Source: an uncultured Sulfurovum sp. (lineage in GTDB: Bacteria > Campylobacterota > Campylobacteria > Campylobacterales > Sulfurovaceae). From it: a stretch of DNA of 64,000 bases. Under the pieces are notes generated by a model. That model saw nothing but the letters and a program-made list of their open reading frames with translations, was not told where the DNA came from and did no database searches. The position numbers and the translations under genes were made by a program. Positions 1 to 7,956 of this stretch are shown here, one piece after another (positions within the stretch are counted from its first letter, which is position 1; each line of letters starts with the position of its first letter). Location: assembly GCA_902727895.1 (NCBI GenBank), contig CACVAP010000011.1, positions 103,413 to 167,412 on the forward strand, read 5' to 3'.

Positions 1-2074
1 AGTCCACCCCAAAATCAAGAGCTGATTCATCAATGAAAAGTTCTCTTTCAGAATAATCACTTACGTCAATGGCATAAGTATCATAAACAAATTCATCTAC
101 TTCATGGTAGCCATTTAGTCCTAAAGAGGTTTCTAATTTATCATCATTGTCCACAATGACAAAACTAGAGTTTATAGGTGCTGTCAAAGTTACTGTTGTT
201 CCTGCGAATACAAAGCCTGTTGCCATTTGCAAACCAATAGTCTCATTCTTTTGTGCGTTGCTTTTAATATCACTTAAAAGGTAAGAAGCATCTATTCTAA
301 ACTTCTCATTATTCATATCGGCTCTTACATTATAGTTTGTTGCTTGTTTATTACTTTCAAACTGTAAGTCACTGTTGACCCCATAACGACCTTCTGCATT
401 TCGTCGTAAATTAAGTTGATGTTTTTGATCACTCAAATAGCTCACATACCGTGCATTATAACGATTACCAAATCTATAATCTATAGTCGCATAGATTTGA
501 GTATCATCAGTTTGTCCTTCTTTTGTTATTTGATCGAGGTTCAACTCTGTTGACAATGCTCCAAAGTTTTTACGGAGTACCACACCATATTTATCTTCGT
601 TTTCATCATCTCTATCATAAGATGAAGCTGAAACACCCATAGAAACACCCATACCGACTTGACTGTACAAACTACCTCTATAAAGAGTAGAAGCTTGACT
701 TTGACTATTCCCTAAAATTGCATATTTAGCATCTATCTCTTCATAACCCAAGTTTATCGTGACTTCTCCTAGGTTTGTTCTATAGTCTAGCCCTTTTTTA
801 TATCCAACAGCATCTTCACTTTTACTACTTACCACATACGGATTGAACAATCCAAAGTTTGTACCAATAAGCAGTTCAGCACTTCCTGCTAAATACTCCT
901 CACCTGTCTGAAAACCTGTCTCAACTGTTACAGAATCTAAGAGTCCATACTCAACATAAGCCGAAGCCACTCTTCGTTGTTTCTTATAAATCCATTCATT
1001 CTCTAGTTGTTCACTCTCTATCCCAACACCTGCTCCATATCGTGCTAAGCCTTTTTTGAGTACTTCAGAATAAGAGAAGTCATTAAACTCAATGGTTTCT
1101 ATTTTTCCTCCATTTTCAATGACTACCAATCGTACACGATTCAGTCCACTTGGTAAATTTAAGTCAAAAAGGTTGTGTGTTCCTCCTGCTAAATTTAAAG
1201 CATTACGGTAACGGTCATTAACATAAATCTCTACCCTACTTCGGTTTTGTATGAAAAACTCATGAGAGTTAATACGGGTAATATTTTGGGTATAACCCGA
1301 ACCAATATTCCAAATTTTCTCTACCCCAACCCCTAAAGCATTTACAAATGACATTCGGTCATGTGCTGGTAAACTAATGTCTCCTGCTTGGTAACGTAAC
1401 TGATTTTCCACATCATCAGTTACAACTCTAAAACGTCCTTTGGTGACTTCGTTCTCTTCATCATTGTATTGTAGTCGTCCCTCTAGTACAAAACCGTGTA
1501 CATTTAAATGAACATCTGAAGAGAGGTTAAATGCATTTTTCTCAAAACCGTTTGAACCATTCTTATTATATTGTTGGTTAAGATAAAAGTTCATGCCTCC
1601 TGAATAGTTTGTAGGAAGAACTGAACCATTAACATCTCTTGCTCGTCCAGACCTGTTAAAGTTCACAAGAGAAGCTTTCTTAAGATTTACAGGTAAAAAA
1701 ACTTTAAGTAAAATATTTTTACGATCATACTCTGTTTTTATACCCATTTGTTCCAATGCTTTTAGAGGAGTAAAACCATTACTATCAATCTGAACCACAT
1801 ATTGTGATTGAAACTCTTCTTTCATAAGTGAGCGAAGATACTTCACCGTATCTTCTGTCAATAAAATGTTTTCCTTATTATCAATCTTAACAAAGACTTC
1901 ATCTTGTAGAATATCATTCACTTTTAAAGGTAAATAAAACTCTTTACTTTGAGCTTTGTTTTTAGACATTTTTGCAAAAAGCTTCTCTTCGAGTATTTTT
2001 CTTTTTTCTGCCATGCTCATTTGGGCATGTAAAACATTGATGGTAATAAGTGAAAGGAGTATAATATTTTTCAT
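1..2074 (-). CDS. Fimbrial outer-membrane usher, CS1/CFA-I (alpha) type, C-terminus beyond window
   Basis: Open minus-strand frame from ATG at 2074 to the left edge (691 codons, 3' end missing). The start overlaps the stop of the preceding pilin-like gene (TAATG), which indicates translational coupling. A signal peptide (MKNIILLSLITINVLHA) precedes the mature protein. Around residues 250-330 is a plug-like segment with FFIQNRSRVEIYVN, then NLPSGLNRVRLVV and an EFNDFSYSEVL stretch. The rest is alternating beta-strand sequence rich in Tyr/Asn/Gly, as expected for a porin-like barrel. Family knowledge: alternate chaperone-usher ushers (CooC/CfaC/TcfC) accept chaperone-subunit complexes and polymerise pilins across the outer membrane. 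The call rests on this sequence plus the pilin and chaperone genes upstream in the operon. A tip adhesin gene may lie beyond the window; that is inference. Confidence 0.8.
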   Translation of the reverse strand, partial: MKNIILLSLITINVLHAQMSMAEKRKILEEKLFAKMSKNKAQSKEFYLPLKVNDILQDEVFVKIDNKENILLTEDTVKYLRSLMKEEFQSQYVVQIDSNGFTPLKALEQMGIKTEYDRKNILLKVFLPVNLKKASLVNFNRSGRARDVNGSVLPTNYSGGMNFYLNQQYNKNGSNGFEKNAFNLSSDVHLNVHGFVLEGRLQYNDEENEVTKGRFRVVTDDVENQLRYQAGDISLPAHDRMSFVNALGVGVEKIWNIGSGYTQNITRINSHEFFIQNRSRVEIYVNDRYRNALNLAGGTHNLFDLNLPSGLNRVRLVVIENGGKIETIEFNDFSYSEVLKKGLARYGAGVGIESEQLENEWIYKKQRRVASAYVEYGLLDSVTVETGFQTGEEYLAGSAELLIGTNFGLFNPYVVSSKSEDAVGYKKGLDYRTNLGEVTINLGYEEIDAKYAILGNSQSQASTLYRGSLYSQVGMGVSMGVSASSYDRDDENEDKYGVVLRKNFGALSTELNLDQITKEGQTDDTQIYATIDYRFGNRYNARYVSYLSDQKHQLNLRRNAEGRYGVNSDLQFESNKQATNYNVRADMNNEKFRIDASYLLSDIKSNAQKNETIGLQMATGFVFAGTTVTLTAPINSSFVIVDNDDKLETSLGLNGYHEVDEFVYDTYAIDVSDYSERELFIDESALDFGVD

Positions 2075-2997
2075 TAGTTAGCACTCACCGTTACATTGAT
2101 GACAGCTTTATACTCTCCTGCAATAAGTGAACCTGTTAAACTCTCAGTTATAAACCTAAATACTCCTACCTTTGTACCATTCTTCTTACCTGTCATAATG
2201 GTAAAGTATTCATTATTATTAATACTCTGTTCTGTAGCACCAATTTTAGTATAATAGTAACTCATATCTATCTTGTAATTATTATCAACTTGACTAATCA
2301 AATCAGAGGTCTCAAACTTTATTTGAAAATTTCCATTGGTATTATTTTTAACAAAAACATCTTTCACTTGTTCATTGCTTGTGTTTAATGTAAAGTTTCC
2401 ATAATCTACCAAACCATCTTTAAAAACTTTACCCGTTTTATAAGTAGCCAAGTTTTCAAATCCTACCATACTCACTTGTTCTACATTTCCACTAGCACTA
2501 AGCGTAGCTGTCGGAGAGTCACTCGCATTACCTAAATTAACACTTATATTTTTAGAAAGAGCATAGCTCCCTGCTGTTTGAGTATCAGCAAGAGAATTTA
2601 CTTTGATGCGAACATAACCTACAATACTAGTACCATCACGTCCACCAGCAGCAGCAGACAAAAGTGTAAAGGATTGATTTTCAGTTATTGCACTCTCTAC
2701 ATCATTAACAACATAATAAAAAGCTGTACTTATAACTTCATTTACACTATTACGTAAAGTAGAAATATTAGCCATAGTCATTTTAACTTCATCCATAGAA
2801 TCAGAAAAAACATAAATAGGAATATCTACAACTTTTAAATTTGTATCAGCTACTTTCATGCTTGTAGAAAAGTTAACATTCATAGCATCCACACGAAGAG
2901 TATCTCCTGAACAAGCTGATTGAGCAGTTGTCCCAACTTCCAAACAAGCCCCAAAAAGGTTAAGAGAAAGTAAAGTAAGTAGTAGTAATTTTTTCAT
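2074..2997 (-). CDS. Tandem two-domain CS1-type pilin-like fimbrial subunit
   Basis: 307-aa secreted protein. The ATG at 2997 is chosen over an upstream ATG at 3033 because AGGA precedes it at good spacing and it begins a clean signal peptide (MKKLLLLTLLSLNLFGA). The mature part appears to be two pilin-like domains: one ending near AGSYALSKNISVNLG, the second starting at ATLSASGNVEQ and ending AGEYKAVINVTVSAN. The endings match those of the two pilins upstream (AGDYTKTVNVTIAVN and DDYTTALNVTVSVN). The second domain also shares the VKDVFVKNNTNGNFQIK motif with the pilins' DVFVKSNANGGVRMA. A Cys follows the leader, but the lipobox (FGAC) is weak. It could be a minor, adaptor or tip subunit; which one cannot be told from sequence. 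Confidence 0.65.
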   Translation of the reverse strand: MKKLLLLTLLSLNLFGACLEVGTTAQSACSGDTLRVDAMNVNFSTSMKVADTNLKVVDIPIYVFSDSMDEVKMTMANISTLRNSVNEVISTAFYYVVNDVESAITENQSFTLLSAAAGGRDGTSIVGYVRIKVNSLADTQTAGSYALSKNISVNLGNASDSPTATLSASGNVEQVSMVGFENLATYKTGKVFKDGLVDYGNFTLNTSNEQVKDVFVKNNTNGNFQIKFETSDLISQVDNNYKIDMSYYYTKIGATEQSINNNEYFTIMTGKKNGTKVGVFRFITESLTGSLIAGEYKAVINVTVSAN

Positions 2998-3017
2998 TTT
3001 TTTCCTTTTTAGCATTT

Positions 3018-3038
3018 GTAGGTTCGGTAACACCGAAC
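3018..3038 (+). repeat. REP-like GTAG-headed palindrome
   Basis: GTAG at 3018-3021 is followed directly by GTTCGGT, loop AAC, and ACCGAAC (3022-3038), a perfect 7-bp stem. It lies in the gap between the chaperone and the two-domain pilin genes. The GTAG head plus hairpin resembles RAYT-associated REP elements and the pair near 25.2 kb. In the mRNA it would form an intercistronic hairpin that could limit expression of the downstream fimbrial genes. Confidence 0.45.
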
Positions 3039-3051
3039 ATGAAATTAAAAC

Positions 3052-3768
3052 CTACTTCTTTTCTAATCTCATGCTCACTATTTTGTCTACAGGAACAGAA
3101 GTAATATTTTTTAAATGAAATGTGTTTGTTTTTCCTGCTAGGACTCTTCTGAATTCTGCTTCTTTTAAATCTTCTAAGGTTAGTTTATATTCATTTTTTC
3201 CAGTGCTTATCAAGAAATGATAATCCTTTGGGTTTGGAACAACACTTGCTGTACCACTATTTGAAATGATTAATGTAACTTCATTCATGGACTTATTTAT
3301 AGAGTTTATTTTTAATTTAGGTTTAGAATTTTCTTCTTTTACAAATAAGAGACCCTCATAAGAAAATCTCATTTTAATTTGTGCATTAATTTTTCCTTTA
3401 TTTTCATTATTTTCATTATCACTAACATCAATATCTAGCTCTTTTGCAATAACACGATAAACTTCTTCTGTTTCAGGTAATTTTTGTCCCATATATCGAA
3501 CACGTATTGATTTTGTTTCACCAGCATCCAATACAAATTTAGTAGGATAAGCCTCAACCATTTTAGTCTCTTCTCTTTCTTCTTTATTCTTAACTGTGCT
3601 TAAAACTTTTAAAATAGAAAAAGTTGAAGCAACGGGTTCCTTAGAAGGATTAGTAATTTTAAAAATTACATTTCTTGTTCGTTTACTGTCTAATGTTTGT
3701 ATCAAAGGGGATAAACTTACAGCGAATAGTAAATTTGACATCATAAATAGTGAAAATAATACTTTCAT
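3052..3768 (-). CDS. Periplasmic fimbrial chaperone (alternate chaperone-usher type)
   Basis: 238 aa with a short signal peptide (MKVLFSLFMMSNLLFAVS). The fold is read from an N-terminal Ig-like domain with FKITNPSKEPVASTF and ETKSIRVRYMG, then EEVYRVIAKEL, matching the conserved strands of pilus chaperones in which a basic residue anchors the subunit carboxylate. A second domain (about residues 140-238) contains VTLIISNSGTASVVPNP. The length fits the family (about 230-250 aa). It lies between the single-domain pilins and the two-domain subunit/usher pair, all on one strand, so it almost certainly serves this fimbria. RBS AAAAGGATTTTT lies directly upstream. The exact CfaA/CooB-like subgroup is inferred from the neighbours. 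Confidence 0.75.
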   Translation of the reverse strand: MKVLFSLFMMSNLLFAVSLSPLIQTLDSKRTRNVIFKITNPSKEPVASTFSILKVLSTVKNKEEREETKMVEAYPTKFVLDAGETKSIRVRYMGQKLPETEEVYRVIAKELDIDVSDNENNENKGKINAQIKMRFSYEGLLFVKEENSKPKLKINSINKSMNEVTLIISNSGTASVVPNPKDYHFLISTGKNEYKLTLEDLKEAEFRRVLAGKTNTFHLKNITSVPVDKIVSMRLEKK

Positions 3769-3859
3769 AAAAATCCTTTTTATTTTTTATAAATTTTTAA
3801 TTAAAAACTTATAAAAAATAAAACTATAGAGATATCTAAAAAGTAAATATCCCTATAAA

Positions 3860-4411
3860 TTAATTTACTGATACCGTTACATTTAAAGCAGTGGTGTAAT
3901 CATCAGCCATATATATAGTATTTAGTATGTTTGCACGTGGCTTTATTTCAAATGTACCTATTGAAGCTTGTCCATCATTTACACCTGTTACTAAATCAAC
4001 ATATTCTGTATTACCAAGTTCAGGATCATATCTAGAACCATTAATATAGTATTTTATAGCTATGCATGGTTTACTACTAGGATTAGAAACTGGACAAATA
4101 TATCCATCTTTATTACTAGGATCTTCTAATTTAATACTAACTGTATTGTTAGTATTGGTTTTTACATAAATGTTTCGAGAAACATTAGTAAATTCACCTT
4201 GTCCTCCAACATCACCCAAATCTATGTTACTAGATACACTATCTTTGAATGTTCCTACTCCTGAAACTGCTTCAGTAAGAGGGTCAGAAACTTGTTCAAA
4301 ACTAACAATTGCATCTACTAGAACCACACCTGTAACAACTATTTGATTATCAGCTGAAAAAAGTGGAGTCATAGGAAGTAACATGGAAAGTACTATTAAA
4401 GTTTTTTTCAT
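3860..4411 (-). CDS. CS1-type fimbrial pilin (minor or second subunit)
   Basis: 183 aa with signal peptide MKKTLIVLSMLLPMTPLFSA. The mature N-terminus DNQIVVTGVVLVDAIVSF parallels the N-terminal beta-strand of the neighbouring pilin (KIVVTATVNVDGYVGF) and the KNITVTASVDP start of CFA/I-type pilins. The C-terminus DDYTTALNVTVSVN is the matching last strand. Two Cys (GYICPVSNPSSKPCIAI) could form a disulfide not present in the other pilin. RBS AAAGGAGTAATT precedes ATG. The gene is 33 bp downstream of the larger pilin, so it is probably co-transcribed. In this assembly class the N-terminal strand acts as donor strand for the next subunit. Assignment as minor pilin is inference from order. Confidence 0.7.
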   Translation of the reverse strand: MKKTLIVLSMLLPMTPLFSADNQIVVTGVVLVDAIVSFEQVSDPLTEAVSGVGTFKDSVSSNIDLGDVGGQGEFTNVSRNIYVKTNTNNTVSIKLEDPSNKDGYICPVSNPSSKPCIAIKYYINGSRYDPELGNTEYVDLVTGVNDGQASIGTFEIKPRANILNTIYMADDYTTALNVTVSVN

Positions 4412-4444
4412 AATTACTCCTTTAAGTATCTATTTAAAGAAGCA

Positions 4445-5014
4445 TTAGTTTACTGCAATAGTCACGTTAACCGTTTTTGTATAATCACCAGCAACTTGTA
4501 AGTCAGCAATAGCAGCAGGAGTAATTAAAAATCCAGCAGCATCTGCATTTACTTTTGCTGTACCAGCATTTGTAGACCCTGCAGCTAAAACAGTAAATGG
4601 AGTATTCGCTGCTATAGCTGTACCAGCATAAGTATAGGCAAGTTCAATCTTTTCATCAGCATCAGCAGTAGCAGCATGTGGAGCTGTATTTACCATAGCA
4701 CCAACATCATCAAGTGCCATTCTTACTCCACCATTAGCATTTGATTTTACAAACACATCTCTATGAATCGCTGTTAGGTCAGTACCAGCCGTAGTCGGAC
4801 CAAACGCAATAGCATTTAATGCATTGTCTACAAAAGTACCTACTGTATTAGCTCCGATACCCGTACCTCCCAAAGTTGAACCTCCAACACTAGCAAAACC
4901 AACGTAACCATCAACATTTACAGTAGCTGTTACAACAATCTTATTTGCATCAGCCTGAACCCCAGTACTCATTAAAGCAGCAATGGCTGCAATTGATAAT
5001 AATTTTTTCATCAT
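4445..5014 (-). CDS. CS1-type fimbrial major pilin candidate
   Basis: About 190 aa counting from M at 5014 (a second ATG follows at 5011; AAAGGATTT precedes both). The frame extends to 5095 but that part has no leader character. Signal peptide MKKLLSIAAIAALMSTGVQA; the mature protein begins ADANKIVVTATVNVDG and is rich in Ala, Gly, Val and Thr, typical of an abundant structural pilin. It ends AGDYTKTVNVTIAVN. The motif DVFVKSNANGGVRMALDD recurs in the other two subunits of the operon. First gene of the operon, as is common for a major subunit. The upstream region has a -10-like TATAGTATAAAG and a 12-bp palindrome. Strong as a secreted pilin-like protein; major status is inferred. Confidence 0.72.
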   Translation of the reverse strand: MMKKLLSIAAIAALMSTGVQADANKIVVTATVNVDGYVGFASVGGSTLGGTGIGANTVGTFVDNALNAIAFGPTTAGTDLTAIHRDVFVKSNANGGVRMALDDVGAMVNTAPHAATADADEKIELAYTYAGTAIAANTPFTVLAAGSTNAGTAKVNADAAGFLITPAAIADLQVAGDYTKTVNVTIAVN

Positions 5015-5543
5015 AAATCCTTTAAAATAAAAGGCATAAAATGCTATGATGTATATGCACTTTATACTATAAGGTGTAGCAAACTTCCTCGCCAAAGTTT
5101 AGTTTGCAAACTCTTTAAACATTGCTCTTTAGATATTAATAATTATTAACATTTAGGAGCAATCTTCCCTTGTGAAATAACATCCACGTAACAAAATTAT
5201 AAACGAAGAAAGTCATTAAAAAGTTAGATTTTTATTTTATTTTTAAAAACTACAATTAATAGCTAGAAGCTAGTTTATAATAAAAAATAAATATGTTTTT
5301 TATTATTAAAAATTAGTTTTTTATCATTATTTACAAAGTCTTTTTTCTCTAAAAATTATCTAATAATCTAAATATTAAAATTAATTTAATTTAATATATT
5401 AATTTTAATTAATTTCTCAAAAGAGCCTTATCTTGGTGTCTACACTAATGTTACACTAAGACTCTCTAACTTTACACTAAAATATCAACATCTTTTTTTA
5501 ACGATATAGTTATACTGAATTAATCAACTAAAAGGAAGATAAA
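5015..5543. promoter_or_regulatory. Divergent control region between pilin operon and regulator
   Basis: 529 bp without a gene, very AT-rich. Toward the pilin there is a minus-strand TATAGTATAAAG near 5060-5075 and a perfect 12-bp palindrome AGTTTGCAAACT at 5101-5112. An AT-only hairpin (TAATAAAAAA at 5278-5287, TTTTTTATTA at 5296-5305) sits mid-region. Toward the regulator there is TATACT at 5511-5516 and RBS AAAAGGAAGA before ATG 5544. The pilin operon would have a long untranslated leader if its promoter lies far upstream; the start site is unknown. Confidence 0.5.
5441..5480 (+). promoter_or_regulatory. Three tandem TACACTAA boxes (helically phased)
   Basis: The 8-mer TACACTAA occurs at 5441-5448, 5452-5459 and 5473-5480. 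The repeat starts are 11 and 21 bp apart, one and two helical turns, so all lie on the same DNA face. OmpR/PhoB-family regulators bind such direct repeats. The last box ends about 30 bp upstream of the -10 box TATACT (5511-5516) of the OmpR-like gene at 5544, a position suited to autoregulation; it is also upstream of the divergent pilin operon. The binding protein is inferred to be that OmpR-like product. Confidence 0.6.
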
Positions 5544-6218
5544 ATGGAAATCTTAAAATTTAATAAACTATTTTTTTCAGGAAAAGAAAGTGAAATATTA
5601 AATTTTCAAACTTATTTTGAAGAAATAATCTTACTTGAAAATAACCAAGAAATTCTAACTTTTCCTTTTAGCACAACTAAAATAATCTTTATGAACTGTG
5701 ATGAAATAAGTAACAATTGTATTCAAGTTATTAAGGAAATTCGTCAATATGACAGAAAAAGTATTATTATAATAATGAGTGAAAAAAAAGATATAGATAC
5801 TTTGTTTAATGTTCTACCTCTTCATCTATCTGGATATATACAAAAACCTTTTAAAAAAAATAATCTACAAAAATTATTGGAAAACATTGTAAAGGATTTG
5901 TCTTATTTAGACAATGATAAAAATATACAACTTAAAAACAACTATAGTTTGAACCTTAATACCTTAACACTACTTAATGAAAAGCATAATATTATTAAAC
6001 TAACAAAGAAGGAAAGAAAGCTTATTCAGATTCTTATAAACAAGAAAAACAATTATGTAACATCTGAAACTCTTGAATATACTATATGGGAAGAGGACTC
6101 ACTAAAACAAGATTGTAACTTACGACTAAAACACCTCATCTATTGCCTAAGAAAAAAATTACCTGATGCAAGCATTATTAATACTTATAACATAGGCTAT
6201 AAGTTTGTTACTAATTAA
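5544..6218 (+). CDS. OmpR-type DNA-binding regulator with degenerate receiver
   Basis: 224 aa. The N-terminal half aligns in pattern with a receiver domain: strand KIIFMN at the phospho-acceptor site, then IRQYD, IIIIMS and GYIQKPF with the conserved Lys-Pro (K101). The phospho-acceptor position is Asn51 rather than Asp, and the acidic pair expected near residues 8-10 is missing (NKLFFSGK). Phosphorylation by a kinase is therefore unlikely. Residues about 125-224 form a winged helix (LTKKERKLIQILI, then NTYNIGYKFV at the wing). No histidine kinase is adjacent. It is divergent from the fimbrial operon and preceded by three phased direct repeats, so it is a candidate fimbrial and self regulator. 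RBS AAAAGGAAG is well placed. Confidence 0.7.
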   Translation: MEILKFNKLFFSGKESEILNFQTYFEEIILLENNQEILTFPFSTTKIIFMNCDEISNNCIQVIKEIRQYDRKSIIIIMSEKKDIDTLFNVLPLHLSGYIQKPFKKNNLQKLLENIVKDLSYLDNDKNIQLKNNYSLNLNTLTLLNEKHNIIKLTKKERKLIQILINKKNNYVTSETLEYTIWEEDSLKQDCNLRLKHLIYCLRKKLPDASIINTYNIGYKFVTN

Positions 6219-6244
6219 GCAAAGTACGTATTTAGTAACTAAAG

Positions 6245-6263
6245 TTAGTGTATAGTTAGTGTA
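6245..6263 (+). promoter_or_regulatory. Tandem TTAGTGTA boxes upstream of HTH gene
   Basis: TTAGTGTA at 6245-6252 and 6256-6263 are 11 bp apart and are the exact reverse complement of the TACACTAA boxes at 5441-5480. They lie about 50 bp upstream of a TATAAT (6312-6317) that precedes the gene at 6342. The same 8-mer with the same 11-bp phasing on both sides of the OmpR-like gene suggests that its product controls the HTH gene too. Confidence 0.55.
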
Positions 6264-6341
6264 AAAGAAGAAAGAACCACTATTTTAACTAATTTAAACA
6301 ATAAAAAAGATTATAATCATCTCTATCTAATGGAGAGGTAC

Positions 6342-7112
6342 ATGGAAAACTTTAAAAAACTAAACTATATATTAAATTCTTACATGACTGCGACTGAAGT
6401 CACACATGCCTTTGGATTTAAAAGTGAAACAATGATTTCTAAAATGAGAAAGGGTGAAAATCGTATCACTCAATTACACATTGATGGCTTAGAAAAGTAC
6501 TTCAATATTCCTCCTGAACTTTTTAATATTACTATAAAAAATGAAGATGAAATTGATTTAATCATTAAAACATATCAACTTCAAAAACAAAAAGATCAAA
6601 AAAAATTATTAGAACAGACTCAAGACTTAAGTCCTTATTGTAAAATTGATAAAAATATTTTTCCTGAAAACCCTAAACTATTTGAAAAGATAAAAGGCAC
6701 TTGGTATGGCTATGTTTACCCTTCCAACCCTGCTTCTTCAGAACATGGTATTTGGGAAGTCAAAACAATTATTGGGGAAGACTATTCCGTGATTGATGAG
6801 CCTTGGGGAAATAAGGGTTATCTGAAACTTGGAAAAAATGAAAGTCTTATTATCAAAGAGTCTTATGACCATGAAGACTTAACCACCATTCGTTTTTCTA
6901 ACCGTCAAGTTCCTTCTGGACATTTTCGTTTTGTAGTCATCTCTAACCAAAACCATACCCTCAATGAAATGGTAAACTTTGGATTCTTCTCACGTAAACG
7001 CTATCCTTTAGACGAAGCCAAAGAAATTTTAGGAGACCGAGAAAGTAAACAACTAAAACTCGATGTAGAATTTAATGAACGTCTTATTCAAAGGGCAATT
7101 GTTCCTCAGTAA
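6342..7112 (+). CDS. Helix-turn-helix regulator with beta-rich C-terminal domain
   Basis: 256 aa from ATG 6342. This start is preferred over ATG 6330 because GGAGAGG (6332-6338) then sits as its Shine-Dalgarno. Residues 1-60 form an XRE/CI-like HTH (MTATEVTHAFGFKSETMISKMRKG then IDGLEKYFNIPPELF). A charged helical linker of about 40 residues follows. The C-terminal domain (about residues 110-225) is beta-strand rich with conserved-looking aromatic residues (GTWYGYVYPS, GIWEVKTI, HFRFVVIS, FGFFSRKRYP). I do not recognise this domain; a ligand-sensing or tag-reading role is possible but unproven. It follows the OmpR-like gene and has its own TATAAT and tandem boxes upstream. It converges with the OMP gene with 1 bp between stops. 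Confidence 0.6.
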   Translation: MENFKKLNYILNSYMTATEVTHAFGFKSETMISKMRKGENRITQLHIDGLEKYFNIPPELFNITIKNEDEIDLIIKTYQLQKQKDQKKLLEQTQDLSPYCKIDKNIFPENPKLFEKIKGTWYGYVYPSNPASSEHGIWEVKTIIGEDYSVIDEPWGNKGYLKLGKNESLIIKESYDHEDLTTIRFSNRQVPSGHFRFVVISNQNHTLNEMVNFGFFSRKRYPLDEAKEILGDRESKQLKLDVEFNERLIQRAIVPQ

Positions 7113-7113
7113 G

Positions 7114-7941
7114 CTAAAACCTCCAAGCTACCCCAACGTAAGTAGTATAAGATTCCTCTTTTAAGGAAGCAGAAGGTAAAGTATCTCCAACACGAGAGCT
7201 CACAGTTAAGCTGTCGAATTTTTGTTTCCATGCATCTGTTCGTAAATGTAAAGAAAGATTTTTGGAATACTCATATTTGTAAGTAAGAGCAATTTTTAAA
7301 CCCAATGCATTTACACTGTCATCTACAAATGAATCTTGAAATTGACCATTAATAGACTCAGACATATCTACTTTTGCCCTACTGTAAAGCGTACCTACAT
7401 TAGCAACAAGCATTCCTTTTTCAAAAACTTTTCTTTGGTAAGCTAGAGAAAATGCTAAACCATCTGTCTGATATTTAAAATAACTAACATAATGAAAAAA
7501 GGAATCATATGTGTCAGAAGCATTTAAACTTGCATATCTATAAATACCATTAAGTCCCCATGACTCTTTTTCATTTTCTAACAAAGTATAATTAACATAT
7601 AAACCGAACTCTTCTTTGTCAATTCTTGCCTGATCATTTAAAGGAGACTGAGTTGTCACCACATACATATTACTCTGAACTTCATCCACCAAAAACTTTC
7701 CATAAGTTCCTAGTAACCATCTATCATAAACATAAGAAAAACCTAGCGTAGCTTCTAATACATCATAATCAATAGCAGAATCCATCTCAGAAGAGTGCAA
7801 CTCAATAAGATATGAACTATATCCTAAGTCAGCATGAATACCCATCCCTTCTACCTTAGAACTTAAGTCTTTAAAGAAACGGTCTTCGTTAATTTCAGCA
7901 TTTAACCCTAATGATAATAAACACAATAATAAAAATTTCAT
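7114..7941 (-). CDS. Outer-membrane beta-barrel protein
   Basis: 275 aa with a clear signal peptide (MKFLLLCLLSLGLNA) and a C-terminal Phe in YTTYVGVAWRF, the classic BAM recognition end. Alternating strands with aromatic girdles (FSYVYDRWLLGTYGKF, LALTYKYEYSKNLSLHL) suggest a barrel of about 10-12 strands. No enzyme motif is visible. It is encoded 15 bp downstream of the caspase-family lipoprotein on the same strand, so the two are probably co-transcribed and both act at the cell envelope. RBS AAGAGAGAAAAA is weak. The family could not be named. Confidence 0.65.
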   Translation of the reverse strand: MKFLLLCLLSLGLNAEINEDRFFKDLSSKVEGMGIHADLGYSSYLIELHSSEMDSAIDYDVLEATLGFSYVYDRWLLGTYGKFLVDEVQSNMYVVTTQSPLNDQARIDKEEFGLYVNYTLLENEKESWGLNGIYRYASLNASDTYDSFFHYVSYFKYQTDGLAFSLAYQRKVFEKGMLVANVGTLYSRAKVDMSESINGQFQDSFVDDSVNALGLKIALTYKYEYSKNLSLHLRTDAWKQKFDSLTVSSRVGDTLPSASLKEESYTTYVGVAWRF

Positions 7942-7956
7942 TTTTTCTCTCTTTTC

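Noticed and set aside
2934..2949. Lipoprotein reading of the two-domain pilin leader (FGAC)
   Set aside because: The lipobox has Phe at -3 and co-operon pilins use signal peptidase I; left as uncertain.
3596..3814. Plus-strand ORF antisense to the chaperone gene
   Set aside because: Shadow frame without ribosome site or protein-like composition.
5278..5305. AT-only hairpin as terminator in the fimbrial control region
   Set aside because: Consists of A/T only and follows no gene end; likely chance in such AT-rich DNA.
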